NCBI GenBank assembly: GCA_902464635.1
Contig: CABQKC010000020.1
Span: 1 to 32,554, forward strand
Reading direction: 5' to 3'
Origin: an uncultured Caryophanales bacterium
GTDB taxonomy: Bacteria; Bacillota_I; Bacilli_A; RFN20; CAG-826
Length of the DNA stretch: 32,554 nucleotides
The translations under genes were made by a program, and so were the position numbers. Shown here in pieces: positions 7,168 through 15,216 of the stretch. Below the pieces are notes generated by a model. The model worked only from the letters and a program-made list of their open reading frames with translations, was not told the DNA's origin and did not search any database. Numbering within the stretch: position 1 is the first letter of the stretch; each line of letters starts with the position of its first letter.

Positions 7168-7248
7168 TGTTACCTTTTTTGGGACAAATGCTCATTAATT
7201 CTTTTTCTTTCATTAGGATATAGAAGTCTTAAATAGAAAGGGACAATT
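7168..7248 (+). promoter_or_regulatory. conserved intergenic control segment (cassette A)
   Basis: Blocks TTTTGTTACC, TTTTTGGGACAAA, ATTAGGATATAG, AGTCTTAAA and AGAAAGG occur in the same order here and at about 10886-10966. GGGACAAA and ATTAGGATATAG are separated by exactly 23 bases in both, while the 23 bases themselves differ. This pattern marks protein-binding or promoter sites kept after duplication; which block is -10 or operator is not certain. Confidence 0.55.
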
Positions 7249-7452
7249 ATGACATTGATAACTCCTGTTGATTATGAAAATATAATGGCGATAGCCTCAT
7301 TAATTGGAATTATAAATACGATTATCAGTATGATTGTGTGCCCAATTATTGCAGCACATAAAAATAGAAGCGTACCTGGATGGATATTTGGCGGATTCCT
7401 TTTAAGTTTAATAGGATTAATCATTATAGTTTGTTTGCCGAAAAAAGATTGA
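7249..7452 (+). CDS. small two-helix membrane protein (cassette A)
   Basis: 67 residues with two hydrophobic helices around IIISMIVCP-like and GLIIIVCLP segments separated by a short polar loop HKNRSVPGWIFGG. This loop pattern (KNRS-x-x-GW) is common in small bacterial and phage membrane proteins of unknown role. The copy at 11315-11494 is almost identical from IGIINTIISM to the end, and most base differences are at third codon positions, showing selection for the protein. A ribosome binding site AAAGGG precedes the ATG. Because it is paired with an HTH gene in both copies, it may be an immunity, toxin or sensor component; the sequence does not decide. Confidence 0.75.
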   Translation: MTLITPVDYENIMAIASLIGIINTIISMIVCPIIAAHKNRSVPGWIFGGFLLSLIGLIIIVCLPKKD

Positions 7453-7516
7453 TTATTGTCATCAAATTACTAATAAAAACAGTTGTCTAGAAAATAGAAG
7501 AAAGAGAGGTAGTAGA

Positions 7517-8449
7517 ATGAATTATTTATTCTTCGATATTGAATGTGCGGATGGGAGTAAGGCCATCTGTGAATATGGATATGTATTAACTGATGAGAAG
7601 TTTAATGTCTTGAAGAAAACAAATATCCTTATCGACCCAGAATGCAACTTTAATCTAACTGGTAGGGAAGGACAAGATGATTTGACCCTAACCTATCCAG
7701 AAGATGAATATAGGAAATATCCTGCATTCCCTGATTCTTATGAAAGAATTAAAAGATTAATGACTAGGGATGGCCTAATGATATTTGGCCATGCGGTTAA
7801 TAATGATGTTGGATTCATCTTTAAAGATTGTAACCGTTATAAATTGCCATTATTTGATTTTGTTACCTATGATATCCAGAAGATGTTGCCGATCTTTAGT
7901 AAGAATAACAAAAAATATACATCATTAGACAACGCCTTCAATGACTTGGTTCCAGTCGAAATTAGATCTGAATTAAAAGAACATAGGGCATGTGACGATG
8001 CCTTCAAAACAATGCTTGTATTCAAGGGAATGGTGCTTAATTTAGGATTCACTCCGAAAGATTTAGTTGAATCTTGTCCTAAATCTTTGCTTAAGGCCAT
8101 TCCATATTGGGAACATAAAAAGGCTAGAAAAGAAGCAAGACGACATAGGAACTCTCGTGCCCAAGTAATATGGGGTGAGTTATATCGAGAGCATCTACCA
8201 TTGCTTGAAGATCCTAACTCCGTTGGCAAGATAGTTTCTATTACTGGTGAACTAAAGAATCATCTTCCTGAATTTAATCAAGTAGTGGATTCAATTAAAA
8301 ATAATGGCTATGTTGCATTTGATGGAATTAATGGATCTGATTATCTAATAACATTCGACGAAGAAGATAAGAATAAGATGCTTGCTCAATTTAAATATCC
8401 ATATGCTGGCAAGGTTATGACATCTAAAGAATTTCTAAATATAAATTAG
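7517..8449 (+). CDS. DnaQ-like DEDDh 3'-5' exonuclease with C-terminal BRCT-like domain
   Basis: 310 residues. The exonuclease domain shows all DEDDh motifs: FFDIE with D7 and E9, HAVNND with D97, and HRACDD with H156 and D161. The last 80 residues (GKIVSITGELKNHLPEF, NNGYVAFDGINGSDYLI, GKVMTSKEFLNI) fit a BRCT fold like that of bacterial DNA ligase. Such exonuclease-BRCT proteins are known in Bacillota and resemble the DNA polymerase III epsilon subunit; they probably trim DNA or RNA in repair. A clear ribosome binding site (AGAGAGG) precedes ATG 7517, and a terminator follows directly, so it is a single-gene unit. Confidence 0.8.
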   Translation: MNYLFFDIECADGSKAICEYGYVLTDEKFNVLKKTNILIDPECNFNLTGREGQDDLTLTYPEDEYRKYPAFPDSYERIKRLMTRDGLMIFGHAVNNDVGFIFKDCNRYKLPLFDFVTYDIQKMLPIFSKNNKKYTSLDNAFNDLVPVEIRSELKEHRACDDAFKTMLVFKGMVLNLGFTPKDLVESCPKSLLKAIPYWEHKKARKEARRHRNSRAQVIWGELYREHLPLLEDPNSVGKIVSITGELKNHLPEFNQVVDSIKNNGYVAFDGINGSDYLITFDEEDKNKMLAQFKYPYAGKVMTSKEFLNIN

Positions 8450-8458
8450 TAGACAAAT

Positions 8459-8490
8459 AGCTCTAGATTAAAAAGGTCTAGGGCTTTTTG
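8459..8490 (+). terminator. rho-independent terminator after the exonuclease gene
   Basis: AGCTCTAGA (8459-8467) pairs with TCTAGGGCT (8477-8485) with one G-U pair, followed by TTTTT. Confidence 0.85.
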
Positions 8491-8522
8491 CTTTAAACAA
8501 TTAACATAATTGGACATTATTG

Positions 8523-8551
8523 TTTATTCGCATCATTTTATAAGATAGAAT
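8523..8551 (+). promoter_or_regulatory. possible promoter giving a leaderless message
   Basis: TTTATT (8523-8528) and TAGAAT (8546-8551) are 17 bases apart. The -10 box ends 9 bases before ATG 8561, so transcription would begin about 3 bases before the start codon, and no ribosome binding site is present. Confidence 0.4.
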
Positions 8552-8560
8552 AATTCAGAC

Positions 8561-9397
8561 ATGAACGAAGAGAAAAGCCTATTTGGCATGTTAGATGATA
8601 TTTCGACTAATCAGGCCGGATTTTTAGATAAGATTACTGAAGTCAAAAATCAAGTCGATGACTCTACTTCTAGGATTAATGAACTAGAAAAGGAGCTTCA
8701 AGATTTAAAAACCCAATCTTCGAACAATTCAGCAAAAAGTAAGGAAGCTAATTTAAAAGAAAACGAGATTATTCGCACCTTCCTAAAGCAATCTAAAAAG
8801 AGTTGGAGATGGTTTGGAAATAATGCCGAATTTAATAAACATAAAAAACTAGCATTTATATCTATATTAATAATGTTGATAATCGGCGTCGCATCCACGA
8901 TTACAACTTCCGTTTGTTTTAAGATATATAGCACATTTACGTTTTTTGAAAATATCTGGATGATATTTGGAATTATTTATCTAGTATATATCTCTAAAAC
9001 CAAATTGATTTATGAAGTAAATGAACTCTCTGCTAATTCTTCCTTTAAGTATGAAACAGATAAATTGGGTATGAAGTTCCAAAGAAAAGAAAAATTAGTT
9101 TTTAGGATATTTAGATGGATAGCTATTATTTCAATTATATGTAATGTTATTGCTATATGGGCTGGACTAGGCAAAGGCAATCAAATATTAGCGACAATTC
9201 TAGAATTATTATATTTGGCATCGATTGTTTTCACTTTCTTTATAAACTTAAATCTATATGCCCAATATTCAATAATTTGGCTTGAAGGATATAAGATTGG
9301 CAGTAAAGAAAAGGCAGTTCTTGTCTTGCCTACTGGAGCTAAACATTTTATATCAGAAGAAGAATTTAAAAAGAAGATGCCTTTCTTTTATAAATAG
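8561..9397 (+). CDS. membrane protein with N-terminal coiled coil, paired with an ATPase
   Basis: 278 residues. Residues 15-85 are charged and heptad-like (coiled coil), followed by about four membrane helices: LAFISILIMLIIGVAS, ENIWMIFGIIYLVYI, WIAIISIICNVIAIWAGL and LATILELLYLASIVFTFFI. A short cytoplasmic tail follows. I do not recognise a named family. It has no Shine-Dalgarno site and a -10 box very near the ATG. The next gene, an ABC/AAA_21-type ATPase, starts 12 bases later, and this two-gene unit has its own promoter and follows a terminator. In several phage defence systems an SMC/OLD-like ATPase senses infection and a membrane partner acts as effector, so that role is a plausible inference. 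Confidence 0.65.
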   Translation: MNEEKSLFGMLDDISTNQAGFLDKITEVKNQVDDSTSRINELEKELQDLKTQSSNNSAKSKEANLKENEIIRTFLKQSKKSWRWFGNNAEFNKHKKLAFISILIMLIIGVASTITTSVCFKIYSTFTFFENIWMIFGIIYLVYISKTKLIYEVNELSANSSFKYETDKLGMKFQRKEKLVFRIFRWIAIISIICNVIAIWAGLGKGNQILATILELLYLASIVFTFFINLNLYAQYSIIWLEGYKIGSKEKAVLVLPTGAKHFISEEEFKKKMPFFYK

Positions 9398-9408
9398 GGT
9401 ATGCAAAT

Positions 9409-10578
9409 ATGTATTTATCTCATTTGAATATTAAAAATCATCCTCTAATTAAAAATCTAGAATTGGATTTAATGAACCATAAAACAAACAAGCCATATGC
9501 AGTAGTGGCTTTTGTCGGTGAAAACGGATGTGGCAAGACTACTATCCTCAATGAGATTTTTAATTATGAAAAGTCTAGCTATATAGTTGATAAAGAAGTT
9601 CCTTATTCGATTGTAGAAAAACCGTTTGATGCCCTTTATTTAAGACAAGGCAGCCTTCATAGAAATGCAATGAAGGAAGTTAGGAAACTAATAGATGGGA
9701 AGGATATGTATCCTACTAATAGCGCTACTTATCAAGCAGGCGCTACTCCTTTTGGTTTAAGAAGTAACAATGCAGTTAATAGGACAAATGAAGGGAGTGA
9801 ACTCCTTGCAAAACTAGGTGATGAAGAAATATTAAAGATATTCAAGGAAAAACATATTGATGAAGTTTGGTGTAGCAATGACGTTACCAAAAAGATTGAT
9901 GGAAAAGAACATGGCTATAACATCACTAATTATTCTTCTGGCCAACAAGAGATTTTGCTAAAGCTTAAAGATATCAGGCAGATGTCGTCTGGTACTGATT
10001 GCGTTTTATTGGATGAACCAGAAACATCTCTTCATCCAAGATGGCAAAAGGAAATTGTTAACCTAATTAGACTATTAGTTAGTGATGCTAATGGATATGC
10101 TCCTCAAATATTCTTGGCTACCCATTCTGAAAAAGTATTAGAAGCCTTAATTTCTAGTGATGATGTTTTGATAATTAGGCTTTTTAAGGAAAATGGAAGC
10201 ATTAAATCCCAAAAAATTAACGAAATGGATTTACGTTTACCAACTCCGACATTTGCTGAATTAGATTATGTGGTATTTAATATTGCTTCATTGGAATATC
10301 ATGATCAATTATGGAATACATTTGGTGATTTATCTGGTACAGAAAGAATTCTGGGCATGGATAAGGCTATCAGGAAACTGCCGTCATATTCAAAAGAAAA
10401 ATACGGAAAAGATTGGGTTGGTTCGAACGGTTATAGTGTTACAACTTATAAAACCTTACCAGCATATATAAGGAATTATTTCCATCATCCTAAAGAAGGG
10501 AAGGAACCGACTGAAGAGGAAATCATTAAATCAATAGAGTTTTTAAGAGAAGCGATTAAAACAAAATCAAGCGAATGA
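9409..10578 (+). CDS. ABC/SMC-type ATPase (AAA_21-like), partner of the membrane protein
   Basis: 389 residues. Walker A is GENGCGKT (37-44), the ABC signature-like segment is NYSSGQQEIL, Walker B is CVLLDEPETSLHP (D202, E203), and a switch histidine appears in FLATHSEKV. This is the pattern of overcoming-lysogenization-defect-like and RecF/SMC-like ATPases (AAA_21) found in many anti-phage systems. No Toprim nuclease domain follows; the C-terminal 120 residues (from about 270) are unassigned. The usual long coiled coil is short or missing. It lies 12 bases after the membrane protein gene and is almost certainly co-expressed with it. Confidence 0.8.
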   Translation: MYLSHLNIKNHPLIKNLELDLMNHKTNKPYAVVAFVGENGCGKTTILNEIFNYEKSSYIVDKEVPYSIVEKPFDALYLRQGSLHRNAMKEVRKLIDGKDMYPTNSATYQAGATPFGLRSNNAVNRTNEGSELLAKLGDEEILKIFKEKHIDEVWCSNDVTKKIDGKEHGYNITNYSSGQQEILLKLKDIRQMSSGTDCVLLDEPETSLHPRWQKEIVNLIRLLVSDANGYAPQIFLATHSEKVLEALISSDDVLIIRLFKENGSIKSQKINEMDLRLPTPTFAELDYVVFNIASLEYHDQLWNTFGDLSGTERILGMDKAIRKLPSYSKEKYGKDWVGSNGYSVTTYKTLPAYIRNYFHHPKEGKEPTEEEIIKSIEFLREAIKTKSSE

Positions 10579-10644
10579 TATAATGTCTTTGCCAGTAGGT
10601 ATTTCCTTTGTTTAGAAATAGACAGTTGGAGGAGGTACTGCTAA

Positions 10645-10866
10645 ATGAGCTTCAATGCTGGCACATGCTCTTCCACTAAAATATTGGAAGAAATCAAGGA
10701 ACTGATCAAAGATGAAAATTTGACTCAAGAACAGTTGGCAGATGAAATCAATTATAGTCGTAAGGCATTTAATAGATTCATCAATGGCAGAAATGCAGCG
10801 ACTGATTTTGACACAATAGTTCTTCTTTGTAAGAAACTTGGAATTAGGGCGATCATCATCGATTAA
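10645..10866 (+). CDS. small helix-turn-helix protein (cassette B)
   Basis: 73 residues with a Cro/C1-type helix-turn-helix: LTQEQLADEINYSRKAFNRFINGRN. ATG 10645 is preceded by GGAGGAGG, the same strong site as in cassette A. It is a diverged paralogue of 6952-7155. The gene begins 67 bases after the ATPase stop. It probably represses a local promoter; the conserved intergenic segment that follows both copies is the natural candidate target. Confidence 0.78.
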   Translation: MSFNAGTCSSTKILEEIKELIKDENLTQEQLADEINYSRKAFNRFINGRNAATDFDTIVLLCKKLGIRAIIID

Positions 10867-10890
10867 CTTCGGTGGGGGTTGCCCTTTTTG
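10846..10890 (+). terminator. possible terminator at the HTH gene end (cassette B)
   Basis: AGGGC (10846-10850) can pair with GCCCT (10881-10885), followed by TTTTT, with a long 30-base loop. The place matches the better terminator of cassette A. Confidence 0.35.
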
Positions 10891-10970
10891 TTACCGTTTT
10901 TGGGACAAAACCGCAGTGAACCTCTCCTTTTTATTAGGATATAGGAGTCTTAAAGAGAAAGGATAGCGAC
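10886..10970 (+). promoter_or_regulatory. conserved intergenic control segment (cassette B)
   Basis: Same ordered blocks as in cassette A: TTTTGTTACC, TTTTTGGGACAAA, 23 bases, ATTAGGATATAG, AGTCTTAAA, AGAAAGG. Between the blocks the two copies have diverged. Confidence 0.55.
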
Positions 10971-11315
10971 ATGAAACAAATCGATGCAACTGATTTAATG
11001 AAAACTTTGGATTGGGTTGCGCAAACTGATGATAATGGCCAGTCGGTTATTAAACCCGTATTGAACAAAAGAGGTGTTTATGAATGCTTTATTAATCTTC
11101 CGTTAATTAAAAAGACGGTGATTGGCATTGGCGAAACTAAAATCGAATCCATCGATAATGCATCAAAACAATCGTCCAAATTGATTGATTCTTATATGAA
11201 AGAACATCCAAAAATCGTTATTAATGAATCATTATCGGAAGATAAATACATTCTTAAAGAAGACGATAAAGGATATTTAAGCATTAGTTTTATAACGAAA
11301 GGGGAAGACTGTTGA
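10971..11315 (+). CDS. hypothetical protein, 114 aa (extra gene in cassette B)
   Basis: Soluble protein beginning MKQIDATDLMKTLDWVAQTD. The middle segment GVYECFINLPLIKKTVIGIGETKIESIDNASKQSS resembles a small beta-sheet plus helix of the double-stranded RNA-binding or HicB-like kind, but the match is only impressionistic. A ribosome binding site AGAAAGG precedes ATG 10971. It sits where cassette A goes straight to the membrane protein, so it is an insertion in B or a loss in A. Its stop overlaps the next ATG by one base (TGATG), so the two are translationally coupled. Confidence 0.6.
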   Translation: MKQIDATDLMKTLDWVAQTDDNGQSVIKPVLNKRGVYECFINLPLIKKTVIGIGETKIESIDNASKQSSKLIDSYMKEHPKIVINESLSEDKYILKEDDKGYLSISFITKGEDC

Positions 11316-11494
11316 TGGAAACTATTTTAACAATAACTTCAATACTTGGAATTATAAATACGATTATCAGCATGATTGTGTGTCCAATTATTGCGGCACA
11401 TAAAAATAGAAGTGTACCTGGATGGATATTTGGTGGATTCCTTCTAGGTTTAATAGGATTAATCATCGTAGCTTGTCTACCTAATAACGATTAA
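11315..11494 (+). CDS. small two-helix membrane protein (cassette B)
   Basis: 59 residues from ATG 11315; an upstream TTG at 11312 is possible but the ATG is better spaced from AAAGGGG. The protein is nearly identical to the product of 7249-7452 over the shared 50 residues (INTIISMIVCPIIAAHKNRS, then GWIFGGFLL). Base differences between copies are mostly silent. The role is unknown. Confidence 0.75.
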   Translation: METILTITSILGIINTIISMIVCPIIAAHKNRSVPGWIFGGFLLGLIGLIIVACLPNND

Positions 11495-11542
11495 TTGTTG
11501 TGGCCGCGTTACGAATAATATTCCTCCAAAAAATACAAGAAA

Positions 11543-11582
11543 TTGGTACCTACCTTAATAGCGGCGTTAAGGTTGGTGCCAA
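11543..11582. promoter_or_regulatory. long imperfect inverted repeat before the ABC importer
   Basis: TTGGTACCTACCTTAA (11543-11558) and TTAAGGTTGGTGCCAA (11567-11582) pair along 16 positions with one G-U and one mismatch around an 8-base loop. No T-run follows, so it is more likely an operator or RNA regulatory hairpin than a terminator, though it could end the preceding transcript. It lies about 110 bases before the lipoprotein start. Confidence 0.45.
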
Positions 11583-11694
11583 ATAATTAAGAAGGTTATA
11601 TAATTTGTTCAACGATTCACTTAGAAATATCAGGTGTGTTGATTATCTATTTCTTAATAGAACTAGAATTATTTATAACCAGAAAGGGGCTCTT

Positions 11695-12759
11695 ATGAGC
11701 AAAAGAATTCTATTGCCATTATTGATGGCGTTTACATCTATTACGTTTAGCACAGGCTGTTCTCCTAGCGGAAATAAAAGTGAAAAAATAACTGTCACGG
11801 ATATGCTTGGAGAGACAGTTACTATTAATAAGAATCCAAAGAAAGTAGCCTGCATATCTAGAACGACATACGATTTGATGGTTGCCTATGGATTAGGGGA
11901 TAAAATTGATGGCGTATATGGCCCAATATTAAAGAACAAATGGACTTCATTAATCTATCCAGAAAGTAAAAATCATTATTCTTATGGATATGAAAATAGC
12001 TATGAATTATTTATATCTAGAGGAGTGGACTTGGTATTTGCTCCAGAAAAATATATTGCAGATGATTTAAAAAACCATGGTATCCCTGCCTTGAATGTAT
12101 CTTTGTATGGGAAACCAACATTCGATAACTATGTCACTTTCTTTTCTAAACTTGTAAGTAAGATTTGGGATACAGAGGAAGTTAAAACTAAAGCTTCTGC
12201 CTGGGAAAAGAAAGTTGCCTCTTCGATAAGCGATATTAAATCTGAACTAAGTAAACATTCTTTGCCGAAACAAAAAGTATTCTATATTCGTGGCGACAAA
12301 GATAAAGGCATTGGATATACCGATAATAAAGGCTCTTTTACTGAATATGCCTATAGAGTAATGGGATTTGATTTCGTCGGATCCTCTTTAACTACTAATA
12401 GACCTTCAATAGAAGAAATAGTAGCTGCCAATCCAGATGTATTTGTTGCTGGAGGAATCTATCAAAATAAGCATGTCGAGGATTTGAAAACTACGGAACC
12501 ATATAAACTAATGGATGCGGTTAAAAACGATAAAATATATACAATACCTAATGGATTCACTCCATTTGAACAGCTTTCTGCCATGACACCTATATTCTTC
12601 TATGACCAGGCGAATAAGATTTATCCAGAGTATTTCTCATATGACATTTCTTCTATGATAAAAGAAACAATCAAAGAATATTTTGGGACAAATTTGACTG
12701 ATGAGCAGGTTTCTTACATGCAACAAGGACTTGATGTAGAAGGCGGTTCATTAATTTGA
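11695..12759 (+). CDS. iron-siderophore/haem-type ABC transporter substrate-binding lipoprotein
   Basis: 354 residues from ATG 11695, preceded by AGAAAGGGG; the frame is open earlier from TTG 11605, but only the later start gives a signal peptide. KRILLPLLMAFTSITFSTGC is a lipoprotein signal with lipobox ending at C22. The mature part begins ITVTDMLGETVTINKNPKKVACISRT, typical of the FepB/BtuF-type periplasmic binding fold (DxxG-x-x-VxI-x-x-x-P-x-RVV). It would hold the ligand outside the membrane and pass it to the permease encoded next. The stop overlaps the permease ATG by one base. The ligand (siderophore, haem or cobalamin) cannot be told from sequence alone. Confidence 0.85.
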   Translation: MSKRILLPLLMAFTSITFSTGCSPSGNKSEKITVTDMLGETVTINKNPKKVACISRTTYDLMVAYGLGDKIDGVYGPILKNKWTSLIYPESKNHYSYGYENSYELFISRGVDLVFAPEKYIADDLKNHGIPALNVSLYGKPTFDNYVTFFSKLVSKIWDTEEVKTKASAWEKKVASSISDIKSELSKHSLPKQKVFYIRGDKDKGIGYTDNKGSFTEYAYRVMGFDFVGSSLTTNRPSIEEIVAANPDVFVAGGIYQNKHVEDLKTTEPYKLMDAVKNDKIYTIPNGFTPFEQLSAMTPIFFYDQANKIYPEYFSYDISSMIKETIKEYFGTNLTDEQVSYMQQGLDVEGGSLI

Positions 12760-13778
12760 TGGAAAAGAAGCTTAATAGGCGTTTCATCATTGCCTTAATT
12801 ATTACAATAGTCCTATTTGTTGTTTTCTTTATTATGGCCTTAATGCTTGGCAGATATCCTATAAAAATAGGCGATTTCTTTAAAGCAGTATTTACTAATG
12901 ATGAAACAGCAGAAGTCCAAAGAAGCATAATAGGAAGATTAAGATTGCCTAGAACTATAATGGCTGCAATGGTAGGGATAGGTTTATCTTTGTCCGGCTT
13001 GTTATATCAAGAGACTTTCAAAAACAAATTGGTCTCTCCTGATTTGCTTGGTGTTAGTGCTGGTGCTTCTACTGGTGCCGCTATTGCAATAGTGCTTGGA
13101 TTGTCATCTCTTTTTATCAGCGTTTTTGCTTTTATTAGTGGCGTAATTACCGTATTTGCAACTTTATTAATTGCCAAACTATTTAAAAACGGTTCATCGA
13201 CAACATTGCTTTTATCAGGCGTTATTGTTGGTGGCCTTATGTCTTCTATACTTTCGTTTATTAAGTATTTTGCAGATCCTCAAACCACACTAGCATCAAT
13301 TACTTATTGGTTAATGGGGAGTTTTGAAGGAGCGACAATGAACCAAGCATATATTTTAGTTGGCGTTATTGGGATATGTTCGGTTGCTCTTATTGTTCTT
13401 TCTTTTAGGATTTATCTAGTTTCTTTAGGCAGACAGGCTGCTCAAACAAAGGGGATTAATTATATCTTTTATCGTTATTTAATTATTGGGATAGCAACTT
13501 TACTTACTGCAATTTCAGTATGTTTTTGCGGGACAGTTTCTTGGATAGGTTTAGTTATTCCTCACATAGTTAGATTATTAGTTGGCCATAATACAAAAAG
13601 AACGATCCCACTTGCTATTACAATAGGTGGATCGTTTATGGTTATTACCGATGTCATCTCAAGAAGTTTTGTTGATTCTGAAATTCCATTAAGTGCAGTA
13701 ACTGGATTATTTGGAACAATTATATTCGTCATAATTCTTTTTGTTAGAAGGAGGGATATTTATGAGCGTCAAGATTAG
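12759..13778 (+). CDS. FecCD-family ABC transporter permease
   Basis: About 339 residues, mostly hydrophobic with eight to ten membrane helices. Family landmarks are visible: RLPRTIMAAMVGIGLSLSGLLYQETFKNKLVSPDLLGVSAGAS near the N-terminus, and CFCGTVSWIGLVIPHIVRLLVGHNTKR near the C-terminus, which contains the loop that contacts the ATPase. It forms the membrane channel of the importer. ATG 12759 overlaps the lipoprotein stop (TGATG); the upstream TTG in frame is not needed. Its end overlaps the ATPase gene by 17 bases. Confidence 0.9.
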   Translation: MEKKLNRRFIIALIITIVLFVVFFIMALMLGRYPIKIGDFFKAVFTNDETAEVQRSIIGRLRLPRTIMAAMVGIGLSLSGLLYQETFKNKLVSPDLLGVSAGASTGAAIAIVLGLSSLFISVFAFISGVITVFATLLIAKLFKNGSSTTLLLSGVIVGGLMSSILSFIKYFADPQTTLASITYWLMGSFEGATMNQAYILVGVIGICSVALIVLSFRIYLVSLGRQAAQTKGINYIFYRYLIIGIATLLTAISVCFCGTVSWIGLVIPHIVRLLVGHNTKRTIPLAITIGGSFMVITDVISRSFVDSEIPLSAVTGLFGTIIFVIILFVRRRDIYERQD

Positions 13779-14532
13779 CAATCTTTCCTTTAAATATGAT
13801 AAGAGGTTACTCGAACTCACATTAAGAGATATCAATTTAGAAATACATGATTCCTCGATTAATGTTCTATTGGGGCTTAATGGTTGCGGCAAGACAACCT
13901 TGCTTAAATTGCTTGCAGGATTAGAAAAACCATTGGCTGGAAGTATCTATTATGGAGATTCCGATTTATCTAATTTAACAATAAAACAAAGGAGCAAGGT
14001 TTTTGCCTATGTGCCTCAGCATTCATATATTGTTGGGGATATCCTTGTCTATGACTATTTATTGTTTGGCACTACAAACACTCTCGCTTTCTATAAAACT
14101 CCAGGCGAAAAAGAGATGGAAAAAGTGCAACTAATAGCAGAAAAGCTTGGCATTACTTATTTACTAGACAAAAAAATAGGACAGGTAAGTGGTGGGGAGA
14201 GGCAAATTGTATTCATTGCGTGTGCTTTGGTTCAACAATCTTCAATCATCCTTCTTGATGAACCTACTTCTGCACTAGATATTAAAAACCAAAACAAAGT
14301 GCTTTCCACGCTTAAAGAAATATCTAAAGAAGGCAAAACCATAATTCTTTCTTCCCATAACCCAAATCATGCATTATTTCTAGATTCGAATGTTGTACTT
14401 ATGAATAAGGGGATTATTTCAGAAACTGGAGTAGCGAAAGATTTAATAACGGTTGATATGCTAACGTCAATTTATGGAGACCATGTTTGTTATTCAGATG
14501 AACTAGGTTATAGAGAAATATCATTCAAGTGA
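13762..14532 (+). CDS. FecE/FhuC-type ABC transporter ATPase
   Basis: About 256 residues from ATG 13762, preceded by AGAAGGAGG; the earlier TTG 13741 in frame would include that site in the coding part. Walker A is GLNGCGKTT, the signature is VSGGERQIVF, Walker B is IILLDEPTSALD, and the switch is SSHNPN. It powers uptake with the permease and lipoprotein encoded upstream. The signature VSGGE and the ALDI(K) segment match the FecE/BtuD/FhuC group. Confidence 0.9.
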   Translation: MSVKISNLSFKYDKRLLELTLRDINLEIHDSSINVLLGLNGCGKTTLLKLLAGLEKPLAGSIYYGDSDLSNLTIKQRSKVFAYVPQHSYIVGDILVYDYLLFGTTNTLAFYKTPGEKEMEKVQLIAEKLGITYLLDKKIGQVSGGERQIVFIACALVQQSSIILLDEPTSALDIKNQNKVLSTLKEISKEGKTIILSSHNPNHALFLDSNVVLMNKGIISETGVAKDLITVDMLTSIYGDHVCYSDELGYREISFK

Positions 14533-14661
14533 AATTTGGAGAAAAATTTACCTTAGTTTAATTATATGTAGTTACTAAATATATATAAGAATACATCATT
14601 ATATAATTAAACAAAGGTACTAAAGACGGCATATTGACTGCATTTTTTCTTTATGAGAATG

Positions 14662-15202
14662 TATATGCAGCGCTAGCTGATGCGCTATATAAATATGTGT
14701 TCCCGTAGCTTAAGAGCAACACTCGTGTTAAAGCAATAATTATATGCTAGTTAGAGTCTAGCCGGGGTAGAAGCATTCGCCATTAGCCAAGGCGGGAATA
14801 ATATTGGTTAAATTAAGGAGCCAAACAGTAACTCCGATGGCGATTGATATAGCCTTAATAATATCCATGCTCGCACGATCCTTAAAGGTCTAATAGCCTT
14901 TAGGGAGAGACGATGGCGAGGCGACACCTATGCTTATCTAGGGTTGATAGGCAAGAGAAAGATAAACTCTTTAAAACTGCAGATATATATCTGTACGACG
15001 TGCGTTGGCTAAGTATGTAGGTATACGCAGCATGAGTAGTAGGTATTTGATTCATTCTCAAAAACTCTATGGGACCTACTCACCTCTTAATAATGATGAC
15101 CCGAAGCAAGAGGCCGACCACAATCCGCAACTCTTCCGCACGTCACTTATATTTAAATCCAATAAGGCTTACTTGCTTAATGTGCTAAACTAATTAGGCA
15201 AG
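14662..15202 (+). ncRNA. candidate large structured RNA, about 540 nt, upstream of a NERD nuclease gene
   Basis: A 684-base gap with no credible gene (only a 62-codon chance frame). Many stems follow each other: AGCGC 14669-14673 with GCGCT 14682-14686; CTCGC 14870-14874 with GCGAG 14916-14920, enclosing CCTTAAAGG 14880-14888 with CCTTTAGGG 14897-14905; TGCTTATC 14931-14938 with GATAGGCA 14946-14953; CAGAT 14980-14984 with ATCTG 14989-14993; TGCGT 15001-15005 with ACGCA 15025-15029; AGTAGGT 15038-15044 with ACCTACT 15074-15080; and CTTGCTTAAT 15172-15181 with ATTAGGCAAG 15193-15202. Several stems use G-U pairs, as RNA does. The last stem ends at the purine-rich AAGAAAGG before ATG 15217, so it may also control that gene. 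It is not tmRNA, RNase P or SRP; I cannot name a class. Strand is inferred from the G-U pairs and downstream gene. Confidence 0.5.
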
Positions 15203-15216
15203 AAAGGCTTGTTATT

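Noticed and set aside
15005..15193. Open frame of 62 codons upstream of the NERD gene
   Set aside because: Short, no ribosome binding site, no domain, and within the stem-rich region.
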